Source: Longimicrobium sp.
GTDB taxonomy: Bacteria > Gemmatimonadota > Gemmatimonadetes > Longimicrobiales > Longimicrobiaceae
DNA length: 64,000 nt
NCBI RefSeq assembly: GCF_036388275.1
Contig: NZ_DASVSF010000051.1
Location: 105,535 to 169,534, forward strand
Direction: 5' to 3'
Both the position numbers and the translations under genes were made by a program. Below the pieces are notes generated by a model that saw only the letters and a list, made by a program, of their open reading frames with translations, did not search any database and was not told the origin of the DNA. The first letter of the stretch is position 1; every line of letters starts with the position of its first letter. Of the stretch, positions 45,360 through 53,775 are shown one piece after another.

Positions 45360-45968
45360 CTATGTGCGCCGGCTGAGATAATACTCCACGTCGCACTGGT
45401 TCGCGTGCTCGCGATCGGGGCAGCGTATTTGGAGCACCGCTGGAGAACTGGCCCGCTCCCAGTAGTAGTTGAAGTATTTGCCTCCCTCATCCCGGTCCGT
45501 CTCGTCCGTAACGGAGGGAGGGCCATAGACCCGCGCAAAACGACTCACCAGCGTATCGACCGGGATGAGGTCCCAGTCCTCCGACATACCCAGCCTCACC
45601 TGGTGGAGAGTGCCTTTGCGGAATTGAAGGCTGTACCGGTATGGGCCATCCGCAGGATAACAGTTTTCGATCGCGGAGAAGAATCGCAGCACCGAGTCGG
45701 CGATTTCCTCGTGCTTCGACAGTCGTTCGGCCGGACGCTCGCACCTCAAGCCCTCACCCCGAACATCCGCGACGGATCTCGCCTCGGGCAGGAGCATTCC
45801 CAGCCTGAAGCCGGCGACTGTGTCGAGCCTGACTGCATTGCCCTTCTGATTCGTTGTCTCAGGCGCACCACAAGCAAGCAACAGCATGACTGCAAGCAAA
45901 GTGGCGCGCCGGGGGACGAGCGCACGGGCGGCGCTGGCCTGCGGGAAGGTGCGGCGATCGATGTTCAT
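45360..45968 (-). CDS. Lipoprotein of unknown function with a Tat-like 5' extension
   Basis: 202 aa in the longest form, whose ATG overlaps the previous stop (ATGA). The first ~21 residues (MNIDRRTFPQASAARALVPR) resemble the Tat signal of the amidohydrolase gene downstream. They are followed directly by a second signal, LLAVMLLLACGAP, with a good lipobox. A TTG inside could start the lipoprotein proper, so the true start is uncertain. The mature domain has four cysteines (GLRCERPAE, ENCYPADG, IRCPDREHANQC), consistent with two disulfides. No family recognised. The gene is less GC-rich than its neighbours. Confidence 0.7.
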   Translation of the reverse strand: MNIDRRTFPQASAARALVPRRATLLAVMLLLACGAPETTNQKGNAVRLDTVAGFRLGMLLPEARSVADVRGEGLRCERPAERLSKHEEIADSVLRFFSAIENCYPADGPYRYSLQFRKGTLHQVRLGMSEDWDLIPVDTLVSRFARVYGPPSVTDETDRDEGGKYFNYYWERASSPAVLQIRCPDREHANQCDVEYYLSRRT

Positions 45969-46738
45969 TCAGGTGCGTCGGTCTTCGGCCGGGCCTCGGC
46001 GGGGGCCATGTACAGCCTGGTGGATGTGAAGCTGAACAGCACCGGCAGCTGGTATGCGCGGCGAAGCGCATCGCAGTGGGCCAGCACGTCCGGGCGGGGC
46101 TGCCCGTCGGGCGAATGGACAGTGATTAGCATCCACCCCCCATCAGGGCTCTCCTGGTACGCGGCGCCGGCTTGCGCGTCGGGAACCAGCCGCTGCAGCG
46201 TTCCTTGCGCGTGCACCTGCCGCAGCCGCTCGTGCACCTCCCGCAGCGTCCACGGTGCGTTGTAGGTGACCACCACCGGCACGTCCGCCGCGCGGCCCCG
46301 GAGCTTGAGCGGGGCGATGGGGTCGGTTCCCGCCAGCGCGATGACGTGGCGGTACCGGCCGTCGTGCAGATCCAGCCCGTTGAAGGCGAGCCGGTCCGCG
46401 TATTTCTCACGAATGGTGCGGTTGAACGCGCGGCTGGCGGCGTGAATCTCCAGCAGGCGCGGCCTCTGCTCGTCCGTAATCGCGGGCCACGAGCGCACGT
46501 CCGCCAGGCAGGGCCGGCCCGGCGCTTCGAGACGCCGGGTCGCGGCGATGGCGGCGGCGAGCGCCGGCGCGTACGGCTTCGGCGTGGTGTCCGCGGTCGC
46601 GCGCTCCAGGCGCGATCCCGACTCCCCGCGATGCGTCCGGGCCGGCTCGCACGCAGCCAGAGCCAGGAGCAGGACAACGGCGCCGACGGGTCCTCGGGCG
46701 GCGCTCGTCCGCGGCACGGTGCACCCCTCCATGTTCAT
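45965..46738 (-). CDS. Lipoprotein paralogue 2, unknown function
   Basis: 257 aa from the ATG at 46738; both ends overlap neighbours as ATGA. Lipoprotein signal with LALAACEP (Cys near residue 28). The mature domain shares long blocks with the gene upstream: PALAAAIAATR, APGRPCLADVRSWPAITDEQ, DRLAFNGLD, GRYRHVIALAGTDPI, ESPDGGWMLITVHSPDGQPR, DVLAHCDALRRAYQLPVL. The two clearly arose by duplication. Two conserved cysteines could form a disulfide. No known family recognised. Confidence 0.78.
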   Translation of the reverse strand: MNMEGCTVPRTSAARGPVGAVVLLLALAACEPARTHRGESGSRLERATADTTPKPYAPALAAAIAATRRLEAPGRPCLADVRSWPAITDEQRPRLLEIHAASRAFNRTIREKYADRLAFNGLDLHDGRYRHVIALAGTDPIAPLKLRGRAADVPVVVTYNAPWTLREVHERLRQVHAQGTLQRLVPDAQAGAAYQESPDGGWMLITVHSPDGQPRPDVLAHCDALRRAYQLPVLFSFTSTRLYMAPAEARPKTDAPE

Positions 46739-47502
46739 TGGGGTCGCGGGAGGGCGGGGTCGACCGTTGGGGCGAGGTCGTTCGTGGGAAACACCTTGCC
46801 CGCATTGAACTCCAGGAGCACGGGCAGCCGGTACGCGCGGCGGAGCGCGTCGCAGTGGGCCAGCACGTCCGCACGGGGCTGTCCGTCGGGGGAGGAGACA
46901 TCGATGTTGACCCACCCGCCGTCCGGGCTCTCCATGAACCCGACGCCCTGCGCGTCGGGAACGAGCCGCATCATCGTCGCGTGTGCCTGCACCCGCCGCC
47001 GCTCCACCTCCTTCAGGCTCCACGGCGCATCGTATGTGATGATGACGGGCACGTCCGCCGCGCGGCCGGCGAGCTTCAGCGGCGGGACGGGCTCCGTTCC
47101 CGTCAGCGCGACGACGTGGCGGTATCGCCCTCCCCGTGCATCCAGGCCGGTGAACGCCAGACGGTCGCCGTATCGCTCGCGGACGTAGCGGTTGAGCCAG
47201 TGGCTGTCAGACTGGATCTCGCGAATCCGCGGCCGCTGGTCCGGCGTGATGGCGGGCCACGAGTCGACTTTCGCGAGGCACGGCCGACCCGGGACCTCGT
47301 AGGGCCGGGTGGCGGCGATGGCGGCGGCGAGCGCCGGCTCGTACGGCGGCACCGTGTCGGAGGGCGCCGCGGCGGAGCTGTCGGACGCGCGGGATGCGGA
47401 TGCGGGAGGGTCCGCGCCGGGCTGCTGGCAGGCGGCGAGCGCGGCCAGGGCAGCGGTGGCGCCCGAGATCTTCACTCGTCGGCCGGTATGGGAAGTCGGC
47501 AT
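46735..47502 (-). CDS. Lipoprotein paralogue 1, unknown function
   Basis: 255 aa from the ATG at 47502. Lipoprotein signal with ALAALAACQQP. The body shows the same blocks as the next gene: PALAAAIAATR, VPGRPCLAKVDSWPAITPDQ, DRLAFTGLD, GRYRHVVALTGTEPV, ESPDGGWVNIDVSSPDGQPR, DVLAHCDALRRAYRLPVL. It is the first gene of a three-gene coupled set. It is divergent from norQ, with 182 nt between starts. Function unknown; an envelope location is clear. Confidence 0.78.
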   Translation of the reverse strand: MPTSHTGRRVKISGATAALAALAACQQPGADPPASASRASDSSAAAPSDTVPPYEPALAAAIAATRPYEVPGRPCLAKVDSWPAITPDQRPRIREIQSDSHWLNRYVRERYGDRLAFTGLDARGGRYRHVVALTGTEPVPPLKLAGRAADVPVIITYDAPWSLKEVERRRVQAHATMMRLVPDAQGVGFMESPDGGWVNIDVSSPDGQPRADVLAHCDALRRAYRLPVLLEFNAGKVFPTNDLAPTVDPALPRPQ

Positions 47503-47684
47503 GATCGTCGTCCCGCGGGAATGCTTCTCGTCGCGCATCCATCGTCCTGGCGATCCGCGCGTGGGGGTGTGTACGCTCTGAAACGTGCGTTGGGTCCGCC
47601 GTTTGACGCGGACCGCGCGCGACGTGTAGCATAGCCACTCGCCTGGAGCCGCGCAGCGCATCCATCCCTCACCCTGTACCACCG

Positions 47685-48494
47685 ATGTCCGCAGAAGCCC
47701 GCGCCCTTCGCCCCGCCCCGGCCGCCGAGCCCTTCTACGTCCCCAGCGGCGACGAGGTGGTGCTCTTCGAGCGCTGCCACGCGCGCGGACTTCCGGTGAT
47801 GCTGAAGGGGCCTACCGGGTGCGGCAAGACGCGCTTCGTGGAGCACGTGGCGTGGCGCCTGGGGCGACCGCTGGTGACGGTGGCGTGCCACGACGACCTG
47901 TCCGCCAGCGACCTGACGGGGCGCTTCCTGATCCGCGGCGGCGAAACGGTGTGGGTGGACGGGCCGCTGACGACGGCGGCGCGCGCCGGCGCCATCTGCT
48001 ACCTGGACGAGGTGGTGGAGGCGCGGCAGGACACGGTGGTGGTGATCCATCCGTTGACCGATGACCGGCGGCTCCTTCCCATCGACAAGACGGGGGAAAT
48101 CATCGAGGCGGCGCCCGGGTTTCAGCTGGTGATCTCGTACAATCCCGGGTACCAGCACGCCATGAAGGACCTGAAGCCCAGCACCCGCCAGCGCTTCGTC
48201 GCCCTGGAGTTCGATTTTCCCCCGGCGGACCGCGAGGCGGAGATCGTGGCGCACGAGGGCGGCGTGGACGCGGGCGTGGCGAGGCGGCTCGTGCGCCTGG
48301 CCGCCGCGGTGCGCCGCCTGCGCGACCAGGGGCTGGCGGAGGTTCCCAGCACGCGCCTGCTGGTGGCCACCGCGCGGCTGATGGCGGGCGGAATCGGCGC
48401 GGAAGCGGCGTGCCGGGCCGCGTTCGTGGCGCCCCTCACCGACGATCCCGACCTGGTGGCCGCCATCTCCGACCTGGTTGCCGCCACCCTCTGA
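47685..48494 (+). CDS. norQ: MoxR-type AAA+ ATPase of the CbbQ/NirQ/NorQ group
   Basis: 269 aa. It starts YVPSGDEVVLFERCHARGLP, a hallmark of this group. Walker A GPTGCGKT, CHDDLSASDLTGRFLIRGGE, Walker B AICYLDEVVEARQD, sensor 1 LVISYNPGYQ and the arginine-finger region STRQRFVALEFDFPP are present. These ATPases work with a VWA partner to insert metal cofactors or activate NO reductase or Rubisco. No such target gene is in the window. The VWA partner follows after 5 nt. Confidence 0.92.
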   Translation: MSAEARALRPAPAAEPFYVPSGDEVVLFERCHARGLPVMLKGPTGCGKTRFVEHVAWRLGRPLVTVACHDDLSASDLTGRFLIRGGETVWVDGPLTTAARAGAICYLDEVVEARQDTVVVIHPLTDDRRLLPIDKTGEIIEAAPGFQLVISYNPGYQHAMKDLKPSTRQRFVALEFDFPPADREAEIVAHEGGVDAGVARRLVRLAAAVRRLRDQGLAEVPSTRLLVATARLMAGGIGAEAACRAAFVAPLTDDPDLVAAISDLVAATL

Positions 48495-48499
48495 CCCAC

Positions 48500-50323
48500 G
48501 TGCTTCGCGCGTTCCTGGCCCGCCGCCGCGGCCGCCGCCTTCTCGCCGCGTCCACCCAGCCCCCCGCAGCCGAGGGGGCGCAGCTCGCGGACGTCCGGCG
48601 CAGGCTGGAGCTGGTGGTGTCTGCCCTGTACGGCCGCCACATTCCCATCACGCCGGCGGTCCCGGGCCGGGGGTGGGGACGGACCACGGCCCCGACGGCG
48701 GCCAACGATGGCGAGCGCATTCTCCTGCCCGCCACCCTGCAGGGCGGCGGCGACGCCCTGGCGCGCTACCGGCTGATGGCAGTGGAGCAGGCGGAGCGGA
48801 TCGCGCGCGGCACGGCGGGGCTCGCGCCCCCGCCCCGGGAGGCGCTGGAGCGCGACCTGTACCTGCTGATCGAGGGCGCCGCGGTGGACGCGGCCATCAC
48901 CGAGCGGATGCCCCGCCTGGCCGCCGGCATCGCGGTGGAGCGCGCGGCGGAACGGGCCCGGCGCGCCCGCGAACCGCGCGGCGCCGCGAACCGTCGCGTG
49001 GAGGCCCTCGTGCGCGAGCTGCTGGAGGCCGAGCCCGCCACGCCCCCGCCCGCGCTGGCGGGGTGCGGCACCCCGGCCAGCTCGCTGCGGCGCGCCCGCG
49101 AGCTGGCCACGGAGATCCGCGCGGCGGGGCGCTACCGCGGCATTCTTCCGGTGGCGCACTGGGGCTCCCTGCTGCCGGCCGCCGAGGGCGCCGCCCCCGA
49201 CGCGCTGCCCAGCGACGACCCGATGCAGTTCAGCGCGCCCCAGGATGCGGACGCGAACGCCCGCTCCGCCCCGATGAGCGACGCCGCCCCGGCGCCTTCG
49301 TCCGAAGACGGCACGGAGAACCCCGACGCGCCGGAGGGACAGCCGGACGCGGAGCCGGCCGAGGGACATAAGGGCGCCAGCGCATCCGGCCACTCCAGCA
49401 CCAAGCCGGACGAGACGCCGGAGCAGGCCGGGGGCGAGAACTACGTGTATCCCGAGTGGGACGTCCGCGCGGGCGGGTACCGCACCCCCGGGGCGGTCGT
49501 GCGCATCCACCCGTTCAGCGAGGCCGACGGAACGTGGTCGCGCGGGGTGCTGGAGACGCACGCGGCCGTTGCCCGCCGCATCCGCCAGCAGTTCGAGCGG
49601 CTGCGCGCCCGGCGGGTGACCATCCCGCGCCAGACCCGCGGCGACGACCTGGACCTGGCGGCGTGCGTGCGCATGCTCAGCGAGCTGCGCGCCGGCCACG
49701 GGGGCGACGACCGCCTGTACGCGTCGGTGCTTCCCCGGCGCCGCGAGGTGGCCATCCTCCTGCTGGTCGACATCAGCGGCTCCACCTCCGAAACGGTGGG
49801 GAGCGATCGCATCGTGGACGTGGAAAAGCGGGCCGTGCTTCTCACCGGCGAGGCGCTGGACGCGCTGGGCGATCCGTACGCCGTCCTCGCCTTTTCCGGG
49901 CGCACCTCCGACAACGTGCGCATCCGCCGGATCAAGGGGTTCGCGGAGCGCAACGGCGACGCCGTCCGCTGCCGGGTAGACGCGCTGGAGCCGGAAGGAT
50001 TCACGCGGCTGGGCGCCGCGGTGCGCCACGCCACGGCCGCCCTCGTGGCACAGCCGGCGGGGCGGCGCCTCCTGCTGATCCTCTCGGACGGCAAGCCCTA
50101 CGACGACGACGCGTACGAGGGCCGCTACGCGGTAGAGGACTCGCGGCAGGCCATCATCGAGGCGCGCGCCCGGGGCGTGCACCCCTTCTGCCTGACGGTG
50201 GATGCGGAGGGCGGCACCTACCTGCCGCGGATCTTCGGCTCCACGGGGCACGTGATCCTGAACCGCGTGGACCAGCTTCCCCGCGCGCTCCTGGCCGTCA
50301 TCCGCGAGATCTTCCGGCGCTGA
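48500..50323 (+). CDS. norD: VWA-domain partner of NorQ (NorD/CbbO-like)
   Basis: 607 aa from the GTG at 48500, 5 nt after the norQ stop. The N-terminal two thirds are helical and variable, with a long acidic Pro/Ala/Glu linker (~250-330). The C-terminal VWA domain has the complete MIDAS: VDISGSTSET (DxSxS), GFTRLGAAVRHA (Thr) and LILSDGKPYDDD (Asp). NorD/CbbO proteins dock the AAA+ ring onto the target through this metal site. The symbol is by family; the actual target is not known here. Confidence 0.88.
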   Translation: MLRAFLARRRGRRLLAASTQPPAAEGAQLADVRRRLELVVSALYGRHIPITPAVPGRGWGRTTAPTAANDGERILLPATLQGGGDALARYRLMAVEQAERIARGTAGLAPPPREALERDLYLLIEGAAVDAAITERMPRLAAGIAVERAAERARRAREPRGAANRRVEALVRELLEAEPATPPPALAGCGTPASSLRRARELATEIRAAGRYRGILPVAHWGSLLPAAEGAAPDALPSDDPMQFSAPQDADANARSAPMSDAAPAPSSEDGTENPDAPEGQPDAEPAEGHKGASASGHSSTKPDETPEQAGGENYVYPEWDVRAGGYRTPGAVVRIHPFSEADGTWSRGVLETHAAVARRIRQQFERLRARRVTIPRQTRGDDLDLAACVRMLSELRAGHGGDDRLYASVLPRRREVAILLLVDISGSTSETVGSDRIVDVEKRAVLLTGEALDALGDPYAVLAFSGRTSDNVRIRRIKGFAERNGDAVRCRVDALEPEGFTRLGAAVRHATAALVAQPAGRRLLLILSDGKPYDDDAYEGRYAVEDSRQAIIEARARGVHPFCLTVDAEGGTYLPRIFGSTGHVILNRVDQLPRALLAVIREIFRR

Positions 50324-50351
50324 CCGGGGATCGGCTCCGGCGCGGCGGCCG

Positions 50352-50936
50352 CTATCCGTGGATCTTCTCGTTCCGCTCCAGCATCTCCACGAGGGTGGCG
50401 ATGCGCTTGGCGCGCGTCTCGGGCTTCTTGGCGGTCTGCACGCGGAAGAGGATGGCGTAGCGGTTGGCGCCGTTGAGCGTGGCGAAGAACTCCTTCGCCT
50501 TCGGATTGGCGTCGAGCGCGGCTTGCAGGTCGTCCGGCACGGTGGCGGTGCTCGCCGGGTCGTACGCGGCGTCCCAGCGGCCGTCCGCCTTCGCGCTTTC
50601 CACGGCCTGGATGCCGCCCGGCTTCATCCGCCCCGCCTCGGTGAGCGCGTGGACCTTTTCTCGGTTCACCTTGCTCCAGATGCTCCTGGCGCCCCGAGGA
50701 CCGAACTTCTGGAGAAAGGAGTGCTGGTCGAAGATCTTCTTCTGGCTGTCGATCCACCCGTAGCACAGGGCCACGTCCAGCGCCTCGGCGTACGAGACGG
50801 AGGCGTAGGGCGCGCCCTTCTTGGCCAGCCGCAGCCACACGCCAGGCGACGCCTCGTGGTGCTCGTCGAGCCACGCGGCCCACGCGGCCTGGTCGTCGAA
50901 CAGGATGATGGGCAGTTCCGGAGCAGGTGCTTTCAT
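50352..50936 (-). CDS. YdeI/OmpD-associated family protein
   Basis: 194 aa from the ATG at 50936; the frame runs further upstream through repeats. YdeI pattern: WAAWLDEHHEASPGVWLRLA, SVSYAEALDVALCYGWIDSQ, KFGPRGARSIWSKVNREKVH, MKPGGIQAVESAKADGRWD, and the C-terminal AKEFFATLNGANRYAILFRV and RAKRIATLVEMLERNEKIHG. Family members have been linked to envelope stress and antimicrobial-peptide resistance, but the biochemical role is not settled. Monocistronic and convergent with norD. Confidence 0.9.
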   Translation of the reverse strand: MKAPAPELPIILFDDQAAWAAWLDEHHEASPGVWLRLAKKGAPYASVSYAEALDVALCYGWIDSQKKIFDQHSFLQKFGPRGARSIWSKVNREKVHALTEAGRMKPGGIQAVESAKADGRWDAAYDPASTATVPDDLQAALDANPKAKEFFATLNGANRYAILFRVQTAKKPETRAKRIATLVEMLERNEKIHG

Positions 50937-50994
50937 GGACGCTGGAGAAAGTTCAATGTCGAGCCACAATGCCGCCGTCGCACGAAGGCATGCC

Positions 50995-51042
50995 AGTCCA
51001 CGAAGGTGGACTTCGTGTGGTCGTTGCAGCGAATTCATTCGC
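50995..51042 (+). repeat. Element A copy 6 (variant stem)
   Basis: Hairpin 1 at 50995-51012 is AGTCCAC/GTGGACT, a paired change from the usual AGTCCGC/GCGGACT; hairpin 2 at 51029-51042 is GCGAAT/ATTCGC. The spacer is again 16 nt. Part of a 118-bp direct repeat. Confidence 0.9.
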
Positions 51043-51242
51043 CCGCGAACCCGAGGCCTCGGCTTGTGTGACCGCTGCCGCGCGTCGGCTGGGACCCTGG
51101 CGAGCAGCAGGGCGTTTCGAGAACGGCCGTGCATTCCCCCGGCTGCCCTCTCCCCCCGGCCCCCTCTCCCGCAAGCGGGAGAGGGGGAGAACTGCACCAG
51201 GTCCGGTCGCGCCACAATGCCGACCTCGCACGAAGGCAAGCC

Positions 51243-51290
51243 AGTCCACGAAGGTGGACTTCGTGTGGTCGTTGCAGCGAATTCATTCGC
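51243..51290 (+). repeat. Element A copy 7 (variant stem)
   Basis: Identical to copy 6 over the element; 248 bp away within the second 118-bp direct repeat. Confidence 0.9.
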
Positions 51291-51352
51291 CCGCGGGTCC
51301 GAGGCCTCGGCTTGTGTGACCGCTGCCGCGCCCATGCTTCGTGCGGCCACGG

Positions 51353-51420
51353 GTAGATCCTTCGGCGCGCCCAAGACGGCGCATGGGCCGGTTCGGTGCG
51401 CTTGCGCCTCTGGATGACAG
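51353..51420 (-). repeat. Family B repeat, copy 7 (inverted, diverged)
   Basis: GGTAGATCCTTCGGCGCGCC at the left and GCGCCTCTGGATGACAG at the right. Its right end (CCTCTGGATGACAG) is the unit start of the adjacent 45-bp tandem array. Confidence 0.7.
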
Positions 51421-51541
51421 AGTCGCGCTCGTCTGCAGAACAGATGGGGCGTCTCTGGATGACAGAGTCGCACTCGTCTGCAGAACAGATGGCGCGCCTC
51501 TGGATGACAAAGTGTCGCTCATCTGGACGGCAGATGCCGCA
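51408..51541 (+). repeat. 45-bp tandem repeat, three copies
   Basis: Units start CTCTGGATGACAGAGTCGC at 51408, 51453 and 51498, exactly 45 bp apart; the third is diverged. Each contains GTCTGCAGAACAGATG or a variant. The period is a multiple of three, but no credible gene covers it. It seems to have grown from the end of family B copy 7. Confidence 0.85.
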
Positions 51542-51550
51542 AAGCCGACC

Positions 51551-52600
51551 TTACACCATGCGGCGCGCCCAGAGGAAGATGCGGCGCAGCTCGCGCTCGT
51601 AGCTGCGGCGGCCCGACATGTCGTTGCGCGCAACGCCGCCGTTGCCCAGCGACGCGTGGATGATGTGCGGGCCGCCGGTGGACATAGCCACGTGCGTGCA
51701 TCGGCCGGGCTCCTCCGCAAAGAAGAGCAGGTCGCCCGCGCGCAGGTTGGCGAAGTCGTCCCCCGGCTCCACCTCGGCCCCTGTGCGCGACTGCTGGTCG
51801 GAGTCGCGGGGCAGCGCGTGGCCGTGCAGCTTGTACAGCGCCTGCACGAAGCCCGAGCAGTCCACGCCGCCCATCGTCACGCCACCCCACAGGTACGGCA
51901 CGCCCATCCACCGGGCCGACGACTCCGCCACGGCGGCGCCGTCCGCCGGAAATCCCAGCGCCCGCGCCCCCAGCGGCACCAGCTCGCCCCGGACGTGTCC
52001 CTTGCGGCCATCGGGAAGCAGCGCGAGCCCCTCGGAATCGCGGACCACCCGGGAGTTCCACGGCAGCCGCATCAGCACCTCGCCGTCGTCGGCCAGCACG
52101 TCGGCACCCAGCGAAATCCACACGTCCCCATCCGCCCCCAGCTCCCACCCGCGGGCCGCGGTCTCGTCCTTGAGCGCCACGTAGCCCGCGTGGATCCAGC
52201 CGATGTAGCCGTCCGGGCCCTTGCACTGCAGCCAGCGCCCCTCGCGGCGAAACACGATCAGCCGGCTGCCCAGCACGGCCTGCGACACCTGCGTGCTGCG
52301 GACGGCGGGTCCGCCCATCATGGGCGCCACGGCGGAGGTGACCAGCGCGTGCACCATCTCTTCCGGGTGCGCCTCGGGCAGCACCTGCACGGCGTCCACC
52401 ACCTCGCGCCAAGCCGTAAGCTCCGCCGCGCGGCGATGGAGCTCCAGCGCGGCATCGGGCTCGGAGGTGAACCCCAGGAACTTCACCGCGTCGCCGCGCA
52501 CCTCCACTTCTACCTCGAACACCGCGGTGCGCGGGTCGGGCGCGTGCCGGTCGCGCACCTCCTGCACCAGCATCTGCACGTCGTCCACCGCAGCCCTCAT
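51551..52600 (-). CDS. NlpC/P60 (C40) cysteine peptidase with SH3-like domains
   Basis: 349 aa from the ATG at 52600, overlapping the aminotransferase stop (ATGA). Residues ~1-100 form an extra N-terminal domain (VFEVEVEVRGDAVKFLGF). Two SH3-like segments follow, with WLQCKGPDGYIGWIHAGYVA in the first. The C-terminal NlpC/P60 domain has YLWGGVTMGGVDCSGFVQAL (catalytic Cys) and RCTHVAMSTGGPHIIHASLG (His). This is the YkfC-like domain layout of gamma-D-Glu-diamino-acid endopeptidases. No signal peptide, so probably cytosolic recycling of cell-wall peptides. Confidence 0.9.
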   Translation of the reverse strand: MRAAVDDVQMLVQEVRDRHAPDPRTAVFEVEVEVRGDAVKFLGFTSEPDAALELHRRAAELTAWREVVDAVQVLPEAHPEEMVHALVTSAVAPMMGGPAVRSTQVSQAVLGSRLIVFRREGRWLQCKGPDGYIGWIHAGYVALKDETAARGWELGADGDVWISLGADVLADDGEVLMRLPWNSRVVRDSEGLALLPDGRKGHVRGELVPLGARALGFPADGAAVAESSARWMGVPYLWGGVTMGGVDCSGFVQALYKLHGHALPRDSDQQSRTGAEVEPGDDFANLRAGDLLFFAEEPGRCTHVAMSTGGPHIIHASLGNGGVARNDMSGRRSYERELRRIFLWARRMV

Positions 52601-53775
52601 CGCGGCATCCACCCATCCAGCACGTTCATCACCGTTGCCACGTCCTCGGGCTGATTGTACAGGTGCGCGGAAAGCCGGACGGCCCCCTCGCGCAGCACGC
52701 ATCCCACGCCGGCCTGCGACAGCGCCCGGAACGCGCCGGCCGCGTCCGCCGGGCGGAAGGAGATGATCCCCGTCCGGCGCTCCGGCCGCATGTCGCTGAC
52801 GATCTCCACTCCCCGCTCTTCCAGGAACGCCGCCAGCGGGTCCAGCAGCGCCAGCACGTGCGCGCGGATCTGCGCGGGACCGGCTTCCTCCAGCAGCTCC
52901 AGCGACTCGGCCATCCCCGCGTAGTCCTGCCACGGCTGCGCCCCCACCTCGAAGCGGCGCGCGCCGGGCACCCACTCCTCGCGGTAGTCCAGCACGCGCT
53001 CCAGGTCTGCCGAGGCCGCCATGGACGTCCACCCCACCACCCGCGGCTCCATCCGGCCGACCAGCTCGCGCCGCACGTACGTGAACCCCGTGCCGAAGGG
53101 CGAGCAGAGCCACTTCTGCCCGCCCGTCGCCAGCACGTCGGCGTTCCACGCGGCCACGGCCAGGGGAAGCTGGCCCAGCGCCTGGATGCCGTCCACCACG
53201 AACCAGGCCCCCCGCGCGCGGCAGGCGCGGCCGATCGTTTCGCCGTCCGCCAGCCAGCCGTTGGTGAACTGCACGACGGAGAGCGCCACCAGCCCCACGT
53301 CGCCGCGCGCCAGCTCCTCCAGGATGCGCGCCTCGTCGGGGTTGCCGCGTGCGTCCGCCGGGATCACGTCCACCTGCACGTTGCGCAACCGCCGCAGCGC
53401 CAGCCAGGGATACATGTTCGCCGGAAACTCGCGGTCGCTGACGATCACCCTCTGCCCGTCCGCCAGCGGCAGGCACTGCGCGGCCAGGTTCACGCCGAAG
53501 CTGGTGTTGGGCAGCAGCGCGATCTCGTCCTCGCCCGCGCCGATCAGTCCCGCGGCGGCACGGCGACAGCGGACCAGCGTGGGCTCGAAGTCGGCGCCGC
53601 GCAGGGCGTGCGGATTGGAGCGCCGCAGGTTGTACGCGTCGATGGCGCGGCGGGCGCGCTCGGGAAGCGGCCCCACCGAGGCCGCGTTCAGGTACGGCGA
53701 CCTGGCGACGTACTCGAACTCGGCGTCGCGAAGCGCGCGGAAGTCCGTCTGCGGCGGGGCCGTGGAGAGGGCCAT
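52597..53775 (-). CDS. Class-V-fold PLP-dependent aminotransferase/epimerase
   Basis: 392 aa from the ATG at 53775 (a TTG at 53784 is also open). Fold type I class V: YLNAASVGPLPERARRAIDA, LPNTSFGVNLAAQCLPLADG, VVQFTNGWLADGETIGRACR, FVVDGIQALGQLPL (PLP Asp), ATGGQKWLCSPFGTGF (Schiff-base Lys), and C-terminal IISFRPADAAGAFRAL. It resembles cysteine desulfurase-like or isopenicillin-epimerase-like proteins; the substrate is unknown. Coupling to a P60 peptidase hints at amino acids derived from peptidoglycan. Confidence 0.88.
   Translation of the reverse strand: MALSTAPPQTDFRALRDAEFEYVARSPYLNAASVGPLPERARRAIDAYNLRRSNPHALRGADFEPTLVRCRRAAAGLIGAGEDEIALLPNTSFGVNLAAQCLPLADGQRVIVSDREFPANMYPWLALRRLRNVQVDVIPADARGNPDEARILEELARGDVGLVALSVVQFTNGWLADGETIGRACRARGAWFVVDGIQALGQLPLAVAAWNADVLATGGQKWLCSPFGTGFTYVRRELVGRMEPRVVGWTSMAASADLERVLDYREEWVPGARRFEVGAQPWQDYAGMAESLELLEEAGPAQIRAHVLALLDPLAAFLEERGVEIVSDMRPERRTGIISFRPADAAGAFRALSQAGVGCVLREGAVRLSAHLYNQPEDVATVMNVLDGWMPR

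Larger units (their letters stand above)
50937..51550. repeat. Intergenic repeat cluster: duplicated element A block, D, B and 45-bp tandem repeats
   Basis: 614 nt with no gene. Two 118-bp direct repeats (50965-51082 and 51213-51330), each carrying an element A, bracket a D-type hairpin (about 51150-51190). An inverted family B (51353-51420) follows, then three 45-bp tandem units (51408-51541). Confidence 0.8.

Noticed and set aside
51408..51541. Short coding repeat (15-residue units on the minus strand)
   Set aside because: The period allows it, but the frame has no ribosome site or ordered sequence and runs through the repeat cluster upstream of the P60 gene's terminus.
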